A DNA stretch of 64,000 nucleotides from Vanrija pseudolonga (taxonomy: Eukaryota > Basidiomycota > Tremellomycetes > Trichosporonales > Trichosporonaceae): assembly GCF_020906515.1 (NCBI RefSeq), contig NC_085849.1, forward strand, positions 4,278,001-4,342,000, in the 5' to 3' direction. Positions 54,213-63,693 of this stretch are shown here, piece after piece. The position numbers and the translations under genes were made by a program. How positions within the stretch are numbered: the first letter of the stretch is position 1; every line of letters starts with the position of its first letter. The notes under the pieces are model-generated. The model saw only the letters and a program-made list of their open reading frames with translations, had not been told where the DNA came from and made no database searches.

Positions 54213-54223
54213 TTGACAAGGCC
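54213..54223 (+). promoter_or_regulatory. TTGACAAGGCC motif upstream of B10
   Basis: Same 11 bases as upstream of B8, here 105 bp before the ATG; the near-identical distance in two genes argues for a functional position. Confidence 0.45.
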
Positions 54224-54265
54224 ACTGAATTTCCTTTGATATTTCCCCCACTAACTGATGACGCA

Positions 54266-54296
54266 CTATCTTCCTTTCAACAACTCACTTCACCTC
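54266..54296 (+). repeat. promoter repeat, copy upstream of B10
   Basis: A 31-nt stretch starting CTATCTTCCTTTCAACAACT is identical to 55707-55737 upstream of B11 and ends 21 bp before the ATG in both cases. It is part of the duplicated leader of the two neighbouring genes. Confidence 0.75.
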
Positions 54297-54317
54297 TCAC
54301 CCCTTCCTCCAACGACA

Positions 54318-55487
54318 ATGGTACGTACGCCACCCATTCAGCTCGTCTAACAGCAGTCCAAGCATCTCCAGCTCGAACACGCTACGGCCCTGCCGCACCT
54401 TACCGCCGCACGCATCATCCTCAACTCGCCCCACATCGTCGACGAAATCATGAACCACGCCACCCGGGCGACGCTCGTCGCCTGTCTGCGCGTCAACCGC
54501 GACCTGCACGACGTGGCAGGCAAGGTTCTCTACCACACCATACGCATCAACGCCAAGAAACTCGATGGTCTGCTCATGGGCGTGAGCGTCAAGGAAGGGG
54601 AAGGCCCTACTCTCCCCGAGTCGCCCGTCATGCCCTGCTTCAAGAACAGCCTTCTCTCTCGCACTCGCGTCCTCTCAATGGGCAACCACCGATGGAGGCT
54701 GTGCACCACCGACAACAAGCGGCTCAACGCGCAGGACCATTCATTGAGGGACGCTATCAAACGCCTCTTGAGTGGTGTACGCACTGTGAGGATTGTCCTT
54801 CCCCAGAAAAAGGCCCACTTAGGAGACCTCTGCCAAGGGGGAACTTCCACATGTGGCTTCCTCCACCTCCTCCACCCGAAAGTGGTCTTGGTGCGAAACG
54901 TCTGTGGGCTCATCCTCTCCAATCCCGTGTTTGACTGGCCTCTTCCTCCTCAATCACACGTCTTCTGGGTCCTCCCAAGCCACAGAAGCAAGAGAGGCGA
55001 CCTCGAGATCCCGCGGCTCGCCAATGCCGAGTACAACACTTCTGTCCAACCCAACAGTATGGTCTTCCATGACAAGTTTGAGAAGTGGACCAAGAACTCT
55101 TCTCAAGTGACAACGACGTCGAGGAGGACGACCATGACGACCGGCAAACCCTTCAGTGCCGAGCCGTTCATTAGGTTCTTTCACGAGGCCGAGAGCTTCT
55201 CAGAGGATCACGTTACAACCGTATACGGTCTCGAAACGGTAGACCTTCTCGAGCGCCACGACGATGCTGCTGTCAAGAAGTATCTCGAGAGCTTCCCCCT
55301 TCACCAGAACCACCTCACGTCCGCTTCCTTGCAGAAGCTGGTGATTCACTTCGTCCAAAATGGGGTGCCAGTCCCTGGGTCTGGCAACTGGCCAAGCACC
55401 GCTTACACCTTCAAGACGCTCGCCGACTTCACCGCGCTCGATACCGCAGTTAGGCGTTACGTGTTGTGCGACGACTGCCGCTTTTAG
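54318..55487 (+). CDS. FBL-B F-box-like protein (member B10), start-codon exon
   Basis: ATG (54318-54320) is joined to 54357-55487 across a 36-nt intron (GTACGT...CTAACAGCAG), giving 377 residues. The acceptor is a tandem CAGCAG (NAGNAG); using the first AG adds one Gln. The box reads IILNSPHIVDEIMNHATRATLVACLRVNRDLHDVAGKVLYHTIRI. Blocks: FKNSLLSRTRVLSMGNH, VRTVRIVLPQKKAHLG, CGFLHLLHPKVVLVRNV, MVFHDKFEKWTKN, TVYGLETVDLL, FKTLADFTALDTAVRRYVLCDDCRF. The last box ends VLCDDCRF instead of ELDDEYR, an unusual change of a highly conserved position. Confidence 0.82.
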
Positions 55488-55706
55488 AGTCTCCGAAAAC
55501 CCTGGACATACGTCCCCTCTGTTATAATACTCTTAAAAGTTCCACAGCCTCAGTCTCCCCTGATAGGGGCATGTCCCATATGTATGAAGCACAGATGTAT
55601 CACGTTCGCATGTCGAGCACGCCCCTGTTGGTGGCAAGGACCGAGGTAAAAAAATGCCACCACTCGAATTGCCGGCGATATTTCCCTCTTCTCACCGAAA
55701 CCACAT

Positions 55707-55737
55707 CTATCTTCCTTTCAACAACTCACTTCACCTC
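55707..55737 (+). repeat. promoter repeat, copy upstream of B11
   Basis: Identical 31 nt to 54266-54296, ending 20 bp before the B11 ATG. A GATATTTCCC stretch further upstream (near 55676 and 54238) is also shared, so the duplication reached at least 80 bp into the promoter. Confidence 0.75.
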
Positions 55738-55757
55738 AAACAACATCCTCACACACA

Positions 55758-56961
55758 ATGGTAAGCGCCCACATCAGTCATCAAGCCTGACATCTCCCAG
55801 CCTCGCAAGCGCCAAACGCCCAAGCGCTCCCCGGCCAACGCACTCCTCGCTTCCGCAACGATCATAATGTACTCGCCCCACCTCGTCGATATCATCATGC
55901 AGCACGCCGCTCGCTCTACCCTCGTTTCCTGCCTGCGCGTTAACCGTCTTCTCCACAATGCAGCAGGCAAGGAGCTATACCATACCGTTCGGATCCACGG
56001 GCGGAACGCGCACGGCTTATTCGATGGCGTGGAGTGGGAGGACCACCTCATGGAGGGCTCGGAGGAAGACGGGGAAGACGAGGGTGGCGACGAAGGTGCG
56101 CTGTTCAACCCCACCCCACGCGAAAACATGTTCAAGAATCGACTGCTGGAGCACGTCCGCGTCCTCCCGATCGGGTCGCACTCGTACCATCTGTGCGAGG
56201 AACAAGTCAGTCCAATTGAGAACCTCGGCGAACTCCTCAAGGCTCTCTTGCGGGGTGTCCATACGGTCCGAGTGGTCCTCACCCCCAAGGGCAGCGGCCT
56301 AGGCTTCCTCTGCTGTGGACGAAACGACCGCTGCGAGATACTGCCCGAGCTCTCCCCTTCAAAGGTCGTCATCCGCAACGTCTCCGCCTCGGCCGTCTGC
56401 GACTTCAGCGGTTACTGGCCCCGGGCGTCCCTCGCCAACGTCGTTTGGGTGCTTCCCACCAACCGAGAGAGCGAGGACACGAGCCAAGGATACGTCACAG
56501 ACCTCGGGGACTGTGGGACGCAAGCTCCCAACGTCCGCATGCTCTTTCACAGGGGCTTCGAGACGTGGCATCACAAGAAGGGTCCGAAGACCAGGTCATC
56601 AAGCAAGGGTTCTCAAGCTGTGCGCTTCTTCGTATCGCCGGTCCACATCAACCGCCTGTTAAACGCGATCAAGCGCTTGGTCGAGCCACACGACGTGCCG
56701 GTCTATGGCCTCGAGAGGGTCAAGTTTGTCGCGCATCCTTCCGACCCACTGGTGCAACACTATCGCAGTTCTTTCCCTTACGGACCCCTCGAGTCCGATG
56801 ATCTGCGCAAACTGGCTGTGGACGAGTTCATGAAGCCAGTGACCAATGTCATTGGTGCAGATTCGTCCAACAGCCCGTACGCGTTCAAGACGCTTGCCGA
56901 GTACGCCGCACTCGATGCCGACGACGCGAGGTTCGACCTCGATGACGAATACCGCCGTTAG
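55758..56961 (+). CDS. FBL-B F-box-like protein (member B11), start-codon exon
   Basis: ATG (55758-55760) joins 55801-56961 across a 40-nt intron (GTAAGC...CTGACATCTCCCAG), giving 387 residues. The box reads IIMYSPHLVDIIMQHAARSTLVSCLRVNRLLHNAAGKELYHTVRIHG. An acidic insert (GSEEDGEDEGGDEGALF) follows. Blocks: FKNRLLEHVRVLPIGSH, VHTVRVVLTPKGSGLGFLC, CEILPELSPSKVVIRNV, VRMLFHRGFETW, PVYGLERVKFV, and FKTLAEYAALDADDARFDLDDEYRR. It is the last plus-strand member. Its promoter is a recent duplicate of that of B10. Whole, presumably functional. Confidence 0.83.
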
Positions 56962-57403
56962 GGTGACCGAGAAGACAGCGCCTATGCAGCAGTGCAGAGT
57001 TCAAGTTCATCCGTAATGTAAGCCTCATCTGTAGTGAGATAAGTGTTGTCCCATGGCGTAGATGCATCGCATGAAGTCAGCAGTCCAAGTGACACTACCC
57101 AGCCTAACCTCGGTGGACACAAAAAGTGGAGGTTTTGGCCCGGTGGAGGCGGAGCCCCGCGCTGTCACAACGTCCCTGATCCCCTGGCCGCTGTGCCCGC
57201 TCAAAGACAAGCACTTGTCCGTCGTCCCACTCGTCCCACTATTCTTCCAAACACGCGCACACCGCAAACAAAAAGGACAAGGGTACATTGGTCCAGATGG
57301 TCTGGAACTGATGATCAGAAGGAGATCTACGAAAGTCGAAGGTAAACGTCCGGCCAGCGGAAGTGGCTGTCATTGGGATCCAGGCGGCGCTTCGAGGCGG
57401 CGC
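56962..57403. other. convergent intergenic region
   Basis: About 440 bp between the B11 stop and the stop of the minus-strand secreted protein gene; should hold two 3' ends. No gene was seen. Confidence 0.4.
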
Positions 57404-58073
57404 TTAGAAGTCGCGCTTGCGGTAGTTCTTCTTGTGCTTGGGCTTGCACGTCTTGCTGCTCGGCGCGGCGGTGGTGGTAGACGAGGACGGCTCGACGGGG
57501 GCGGCGGTGGGCGACTGCGTCGTGGTCGTGGTGGAGGTCGACTCGGGGGCGGGCGTGGTCGTGGTGGTGGTCGACTCGGCGGACGAAGTCGTGGTGGTGG
57601 TGGTCGACTCGGCCGACGACGTCGTCGTCGTCGACTGAGTGGTGGTGGTCGTCGTCGTCGACGAAGTCGACTCGATGATGGTCGAGACGTCGGTGATCGT
57701 GCCGCCGGGGATCCAGCTGTGGCTGATACCGCCGCCGGCGTCTGCCTGTCAGTGCAATCCAGTTCCATAAGAGCGACGTACTGCAGTCGATGCCATCGGG
57801 GCAGCAGCCGGGGGTGTTACCCACGAACCAGCACCTCGTACCGGGGGGGCAGGTCCCGTCGGCTATGGTCCCAGCTTTGTCTTTCGGTCAGCGGGCTCGG
57901 GTGAACCACATACTCAAGCAGCACGTCCATCCGGGATCAACGCAAATTCTGGTGCCAGTACAGACGAGCTCGCACCCGTTCTGGCGCTTGACGCGAGGGA
58001 CGCTGAGAGGGCGGGGGGTGGCCGAGGCCGTGGCGGCGAGCGCGGCGATAGCGAAGAGAACCTTGACGAGCAT
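57404..58073 (-). CDS. small secreted Cys-rich protein with Thr-rich tail
   Basis: Three exons (58073-57914, 57874-57782, 57741-57404) encode 196 residues. The introns are 39 and 40 nt; the second ends CTGACAGGCAG. The N-terminus is a signal peptide (MLVKVLFAIAALAATASATP), then a short propeptide with a Kex2-type site (PRVKR before QNGCEL). A domain of about 50 residues with ten cysteines follows (CELVCTGTRICVDPGWTCC, CPPGTRCWFVGNTPGCC, GIDC). The second half is a Thr/Ser/Pro-rich, likely O-glycosylated stalk (STTTTTT, SAEST repeats), ending in a basic Cys tail (KTCKPKHKKNYRKRDF). It is probably cell-wall associated or secreted. The Cys spacing resembles small secreted fungal proteins; no named family is claimed. 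Confidence 0.8.
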
Positions 58074-60028
58074 GCTGGTAAACGAGTGTGGGTGGGTAGG
58101 ATGCGTGAACGGAGATGCAGTGTTGGGGCGTGTATGCTGTGTGCATGCACGCAACCTTTAAGTGTTTGCTGCCACAGCATGCCGCCAAGAGCCACCTCCG
58201 CCTGTCTGCGAGGGGCCTCGTTTCGGGTGGCCGCGATGACCGCCAAAATGGCCGTCACTTCTCCGTCTCGTGCCTCGGCAACATGCCGTTCCTCTGGCGC
58301 CGTGCCGTGCTGTTCAGTGAGTGAGTCTCGATCTCGGCTCAACGCGTCAGTAGATGCAGGCACAGGCAGGCGCGTCGGTCTGTCCAACTCTGGAGCCGGC
58401 CGGGGGTAGATGTTGGAGCGTGCCCGCCATGCCGTGACCTCGCCGTGCGCGTGCGCATGCACGCACGGAGAACGGGGAGGGAGACTACGACGCGCTGTCA
58501 CCGCCAAAGCTTATTCTCGCGGCTCGCTCCATCCCACAGCTCCTCCCGAAGGTTAAGCTGTTGGGTCCGGGATCCGGGGGCTAGCGCCAGCGGTGGTGTG
58601 GGGAAGACGCCTGCAAGACACCGCAGCTGCGCGTGTGGCACCAGCACGCGTCAGTTGGGAGTGTGTGATCGTCTCGGAGAGTTGATAAGGAACCGGCTGT
58701 GCTTGGTGAGCAGGTGGGTTGAGGCTGTGGAGGCTGGGCCGTGGTGTTTGTTTGCACGCGCCAAGTGGACGAGACGGACACTGGCCGGCCGAAGTCGGCT
58801 GGCGGCGAGGACATCTTGGCCGTGGATAAACAACACACATGTGTGCTCGCTGTGCTTGCTCGCCAGACTGTTGCCTTGTGTCCTTGGCAGAAGCTGGGCA
58901 GCAGAGGGAGCGGAGCGAGCACAGTGCAGACGGCCGATGTGGCCGTTGTGTCAACGCTTCTTCCCAAGTCGTGGCCGCGGCGGCATCTCACCCGCCGAGC
59001 TCTGCTCCCGGTCGCGTCCATCGTCCCAGTGGAAGAAAGCGTTGGGCAGCATGGAGCTCCGAGGTGGAGAGCAAAACGGTGTTGAGCAAGGCAGACGAAG
59101 CAAAGCGAAGAGCAAAGAGGGCAGCACGGATGACTGGGCTCAACGACAACGGGCACGGGCGCAGCGCACCGCCCAGCCAGCCAGCCCATCGCCGGTGTCT
59201 CTCTCGACAGTCAACGAAGCTCCTCCACCATTCACCTCACCTCTGACCACGCGACAGCATCGGCACCTCCTCCACCCTCTCCGACTCGGCCAGCGAGCTT
59301 GGACTGCCGACTGGCTGCCTGCCTGCCTGCCCCGCTCGGAAGTGCAGCAGTGTCCCGATATATCGGCAGCATCCGCCCTATGGCCCCCTTCGCTACGCCT
59401 CCTCGCCTCCTCGCCCCCGCGCCCACAGCCCACAGCCGTGTCGGCATCGGCAGGCACAGCCGGTCGTCGAGCCAGACAGACTGTGCATGTGACTGCTACC
59501 ATCGTTGTCGTTGCTGTTGTCTCTTTCACTTCAACTCTCCTCCTCGCCATCATGTTGAACGACGTCTCGACCCACCATCGTCTTACTACACCTCAGTGAC
59601 ACGATTCAGGCATTTCCACGCCGCCTTCCCTGCCTTCCCCCCGACTCGGGATGCTCGTCTCAGTCCAGTCACCTTTTTGCACCCACTTTTTAGGCAACTT
59701 TCGGCCAGTTCCGTGTCGACGGGAGCAAAAATGACCACTTGGACTTGCGCACACATTGCGTGCTGTCATAGTCAGAAACGTTTGTGTACAATCGCGCGTC
59801 CACCCCTCGAAGTTGCTGCCACAGCACAGCCAAGACCAAGCACAAGCAGGTAGCGAGAGCGAGCGATAGCATCCACATTCATTTTACACATCGCTCCTCC
59901 TCATCAATTGCTTCGCCTCGCCGCCCAAAACTTGGACACAGACAAGTGGTGAGTACCTCGTACACAGCTCTCCCCATCACACACTGATCAACATAGCCGA
60001 GACTCGCCCTCGCCCCCGCCTCGCCGCC
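58074..60028. other. long divergent intergenic region
   Basis: About 1.95 kb between the secreted protein gene (minus) and the SIS gene (plus). A long plus-strand frame (58445-59599) has no convincing start, domain or codon pattern. A likely 5' UTR intron of the SIS gene lies near 59950-59996 (GTGAGT...CTGATCAACATAG). Confidence 0.4.
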
Positions 60029-60748
60029 ATGACAACAACGCTTGCATCAGCGTCAGCATCCTTTGACGCCAAGCGTGCGCAGCAGCTCGCGCGCGACACG
60101 TTCAAGACGGAGGCCGAGGCGCTGCTGGCCCTCGCCGAGCGCGTAGACGAGTCGTTTGCCGAGGCCGTCGCGCTCATCCTCGCCACGACGGGCCGCGTTA
60201 TCGTCATGGGCATGGGCAAGAGCGGGCATATCGGGCGCAAGATCGCAGCGACGTTCGCGTCGACGGGCACGCCGGCGTTCTTCGTGCACCCCGCCGAGGC
60301 GGGCCACGGCGACATGGGCATGGTGACCTATGGCGACCTCATCCTCGCCATCTCCAACTCGGGCGAGAGCTCCGAGCTCACCATCCTCCTCCCGCTTATC
60401 AAGCACCTCGACGTGCCCCTTATCGCCGTGACTGGCGGCCTGCACTCCACGCTCGCGAAGCACGCCGACGTCGTCCTCAACTCGAGCGTACACCGCGAGG
60501 CTTGCCCCCTCAACCTCGCGCCGACGACCAGCACCACCGCGCAGCTTGCGCTTGGCGACGCGCTCGCCGTCGCCCTGCTTGACGCACGGGACTTTAGCTC
60601 CGAGGACTTTGCCCGTTCGCATCCCATGGGCGCGCTCGGCGCCCGCCTGTCGCTCACGCCGTCGCGCGGATCCACGAGCAGCAGCAACGCGAGCTCGCGC
60701 ACAAATAGCTCCAACGGGACACGGGGGACACGCTTCTCGTTCGCATAG
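60029..60748 (+). CDS. KpsF/KdsD-like sugar-phosphate isomerase (SIS domain)
   Basis: A single exon of 239 residues from ATG 60029 (CGCC ATG ACA). The SIS domain is that of bacterial D-arabinose-5-phosphate isomerases (KdsD, GutQ, KpsF): VIVMGMGKSGHIGRKIAATF, FFVHPAEAGHGDMGM, ISNSGESSE, PLIAVTG, CPLNLAPTTSTTAQLALGD, and FARSHPMGALGARL. The usual two C-terminal CBS domains are missing and replaced by a Ser/Asn-rich tail. The family converts D-ribulose-5-phosphate to D-arabinose-5-phosphate; in fungi it may serve D-arabinose metabolism rather than KDO synthesis (inference). The lack of coding introns in an intron-rich neighbourhood and the bacterial-type sequence make horizontal origin possible. 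Homologs in other fungi are known to me in general terms, so the transfer, if any, need not be recent. Confidence 0.88.
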   Translation: MTTTLASASASFDAKRAQQLARDTFKTEAEALLALAERVDESFAEAVALILATTGRVIVMGMGKSGHIGRKIAATFASTGTPAFFVHPAEAGHGDMGMVTYGDLILAISNSGESSELTILLPLIKHLDVPLIAVTGGLHSTLAKHADVVLNSSVHREACPLNLAPTTSTTAQLALGDALAVALLDARDFSSEDFARSHPMGALGARLSLTPSRGSTSSSNASSRTNSSNGTRGTRFSFA

Positions 60749-61403
60749 CACGGCGGCTGGGCAGCGAATCATCCATCAAAGACAGCAACTCTATCTATTC
60801 AGGCTCGTCTGGTACGGCGCACTGGCCTCGCAGCCACGTTTATCAGCATTATCAAGCAACAATCAACAATCCCCGGCGCTAGCGGCCTCCGCCGGGTGGG
60901 TGGCGAGCGAGCACAGCATACACGGGCTGTGCCGAGACCGCCGGCCGGGCCGGCCGAAGGGGATCACGCCGGGGTGCTCCTATAAATCAAACCAACCCAA
61001 AACATTGTCGTGGTATTCGACATCCATTTAGACATAGACTTTTGTGAACTCATGCAGCTGTTGTAAGCAGGCCAACGCGCGCAAGCGGTGACTACCCCCA
61101 AGCTGATAGTCTGCATCAGTCGCGTCCATCGCGTCCACTCCATCGACTACGAGTTCGCCGCACTAAACCCTAAAGCGCTGATAAGTGACTGGCTGGCTCA
61201 CACGGCGTTCTTGTTACCTGCGGAGGCGTCAGAATGGGACGCCGCAGCGGCGGCGCCGACGCCGCCATGCTCGCCGCAAACGCCGCGCCGCGCCAAGCAA
61301 GCCAGCACACGCAGTCATCGGGACTCACTATCAAAGTGCCTCTGCCCAAACTGTTCCTTCGGACTAAGTTATCGTCAGCACACCACACCGTGCACCGCCC
61401 GCA
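60749..61403. other. convergent intergenic region
   Basis: About 650 bp between two convergent stops; no gene or repeat was seen. Confidence 0.4.
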
Positions 61404-61932
61404 TCACACCCACATCGGCTCATGCGCCAGCGCGTAATCGACAAACACCTCGGCCGCGAGCTTGACCTCGGGCGCGTCGTCGAGCGCGCCGACCTTGACG
61501 TATCTCGCGCCTGGGGCCGATTGCGGGTCCGACCACAGCGGCGAGCCGCAGCTCCCGCAGAAGTACCGCGCCATGGGCAGGGCTGCGCGGGGTTCAGCGA
61601 CGCGCCTGCTTTCCATCCATCCGCCCAGCGCCCTCACCAGACTTGGTTGTCGTGTCGTGGTACACGGACGGCGAGCCCTTCGTCACCACTACCGCGTCGG
61701 GCTTGGTCGCGATGTTGTATGACCTTAAGCTGGTCAGCAGGAACATAGGGCCAGACCCACGCACCGGTCAGACGTCGTCTTGCGGCAGTTTGTGCAGTAG
61801 CACAGCACGCCTGCCGTGCTCGCGTCGTGGAGCTCGAACTCGATCGCGCCTGCGTCGCGGTCAGCGGCGCCGTGCTCGAGCAAGCAAGCACGCACGGCAC
61901 AGGCAGGAGCCTTTGCGGGGGCTGGTGCTCAT
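61404..61932 (-). CDS. GFA/CENP-V family zinc protein
   Basis: Four exons (61932-61896, 61849-61765, 61729-61638, 61582-61404) encode 130 residues. Introns are 46, 35 and 55 nt, all GT-AG with CTGAC-type branches. The zinc-site cysteines of glutathione-dependent formaldehyde-activating-like proteins are all present: GSCLC, CYCTNC, and FCGSCGSPLW. The end reads YVKVGALDDAPEV ... FVDYALAHEPMWV, as is typical for fungal GFA proteins. Members bind two zinc ions; only some bind S-hydroxymethylglutathione and most have unknown substrates. Its short second intron removes what would otherwise be a stop. A small soluble cytosolic protein. Confidence 0.85.
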
Positions 61933-62165
61933 GGTAGTCGTGGGAGTCAGTGAGTGGGTGAGTCGGCTACCCGCATCGTGGTGTGGGCTTCTTGTAGCCG
62001 AGAGACATGGTAGCACGGTCGCCGGGTAAACCGCCTACGTCACACATCACAACAAGGTTTGCTTGGCTCTCCACGTCCACTCCGCCGTCCACCTCGCTTC
62101 ATGTCAATCTTGATCATCCATCCAAGCATCCAAGCGATCTCGATCTGCACATCATCTCTCTCCCT

Positions 62166-63250
62166 CTAACGCCTCGCCCAGTCCTCCGCCTTGAGCTCGC
62201 CCCCGCGCGCGTCCACATCAGCAACATACTCGTCCCTGGTGCGAAAGCGGACGGCGGCGACTCCGTCCCCGTCGCACGCGGCGGATATCTCAGCTTGCAC
62301 ATGTTCTTGGAGCAGCGCCTGCGTGAGCACCGTGTTGGGCGGGTACGCCTGCCGCACGGCGGCTGCAAAGCGGCTGCCTTCGCCAAGGAGCAGCGTCTCG
62401 AGGCCGTACAGCGTCACTTGCATATCCGGGCGTCCGATAACCAGGTCGCGCAGGCTCGGTATCACTTGCGTCAGCTTGCCCATCTCGCATCGCGACCTAC
62501 TCAGCGCAGGGTTGACCGTCGTCGGCATGACCTCGGCCGGGCGCACGCTGGCGCCGTCGAGCCCCTTCCCACAGCGGCCAGAAGACGACCTTGACCCGCG
62601 GCACCTTCTCAAAGCCGGTGAGCAGTCTCCCGGGGCTCTGCAGGAGCCAGCCATGCGTCGGGAGCATGATGACGAGCGTGTCGAGCCTCGCTGTGCTCCA
62701 CCGCGTCTCGTGTACCCGGAGGTTCATGTGCAGCCCGTCCATGTTGCGTATGACTGCCTTGCGCGGCGCGACCCCTTGCAGCAGGCTGCAGCGATGGTTC
62801 GGAGGGTGCCATGACGGGAGGTGGACGATGCGCAGGGTGTCGAGGTTGGGGAAAAAGGGCGTGTGTCTCCGCATACAGTGCGGCTCGCACATCGACGGGA
62901 ACCCGACAAGGGTCAGCACCCGCACATTGGCGAGCAGGCGGGTCTTGAAGTTTGTCGTCACGGCTCTCTCGACGCCGCACAGCAGCCGGTGCTCTTGCCC
63001 CGCGCGTACCGTGATGGTGTGGTACAGGCTCTTGCCGGCCATGTGGTGGAACTCGCGGCTCACGCGCAGGCAGGTGACGAGCGTCGCCGTGTCGGCGTAG
63101 GATAGCACCATGGCGATGGTGTGCGGGCACCCGAGGAGCCCCTCGGCGATCGCGTCCTGCCCAGGTGATCAGCCTCCACGCGGTGATCCTCGGTCAGCTC
63201 ACCTTGAGCGGCTTGGCACACCGGAACAGCTGCGATAGGCTGAACTTCAT
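62166..63250 (-). pseudogene. FBL-B member B12, minus strand, possibly frameshifted
   Basis: Exon 1 (63250-63203, MKFSLSQLFRCAKPLK) joins exon 2 from 63156 across a 46-nt intron (63157-63202, GTGAGC...GCAG). The box follows: GCPHTIAMVLSYADTATLVTCLRVSREFHHMAGKSLYHTITV, then LLANVRVLTLVGF, LDTLRIVHLP, RKAVIRNMDG and VKVVFWPLWEG. The remainder (LYGLETLLLGEG, VRFRTRDEYVADVDARGG, stop TAG 62166-62168) is in another frame. The change lies at a GGGG run near 62565-62575; removing one G would restore it. A 46-nt intron with a late acceptor is a poorer alternative. It has a 16-codon first exon instead of a lone ATG, unlike the array. The orientation is opposite to B1-B11. Confidence 0.68.
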
Positions 63251-63693
63251 GGCTGCGAACTGCGAGCTGCGAGCTGCGCGGCGACTGCGAAGAAGAAGGA
63301 CAATGACGAAAGGATTCGCGCGCCGCTGCTGTTGTTCTCTTCGCGACGGCGCGGACCGAGCTCACCTGTCGGTCGCCGAGCCCCGTGGCGCTCGCCGCCG
63401 GCATTGTCCGTTTCAGAGCTTAACTTTGTTCACACTGATGCATGCGACTGACACTGATGTGTGGGGGGAACAGGGAGGCTCGGGTGGAACTATGCACACC
63501 GTCGACGGGTGCGGATGATGTGGCGGTCTTGGACAGATGAGTGGATGGCGGCGTAGACCTTGAAGACGGAGCGATGCGGACTGGTACACAGGCTGGGCCG
63601 TCAGCGACGTCGTCCTGAAGCGACTGGGCCGCCAGATGAGCGACTCACTGGGCTGGCGCCAAAGTTAACCAGACACGCGCGCGCGGGATGACG
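63251..63693. other. intergenic between B12 and B13
   Basis: About 440 bp on the minus-strand promoter side of B12. Nothing was found. Confidence 0.4.

Noticed and set aside
32523-57000. Possibility that the repeated genes are part of a transposon
   Set aside because: No transposase, terminal repeats or target duplications were seen; each unit has its own promoter and coding pattern, so gene duplication is the better explanation.
57062-57904. Gly/Arg-rich plus-strand frame resembling an RGG protein
   Set aside because: It is the antisense of the Thr-rich stalk of the secreted protein gene.
58445-59599. 384-codon plus-strand frame
   Set aside because: No domain, no sensible composition, runs through probable promoter DNA; its length is not surprising at this GC content.
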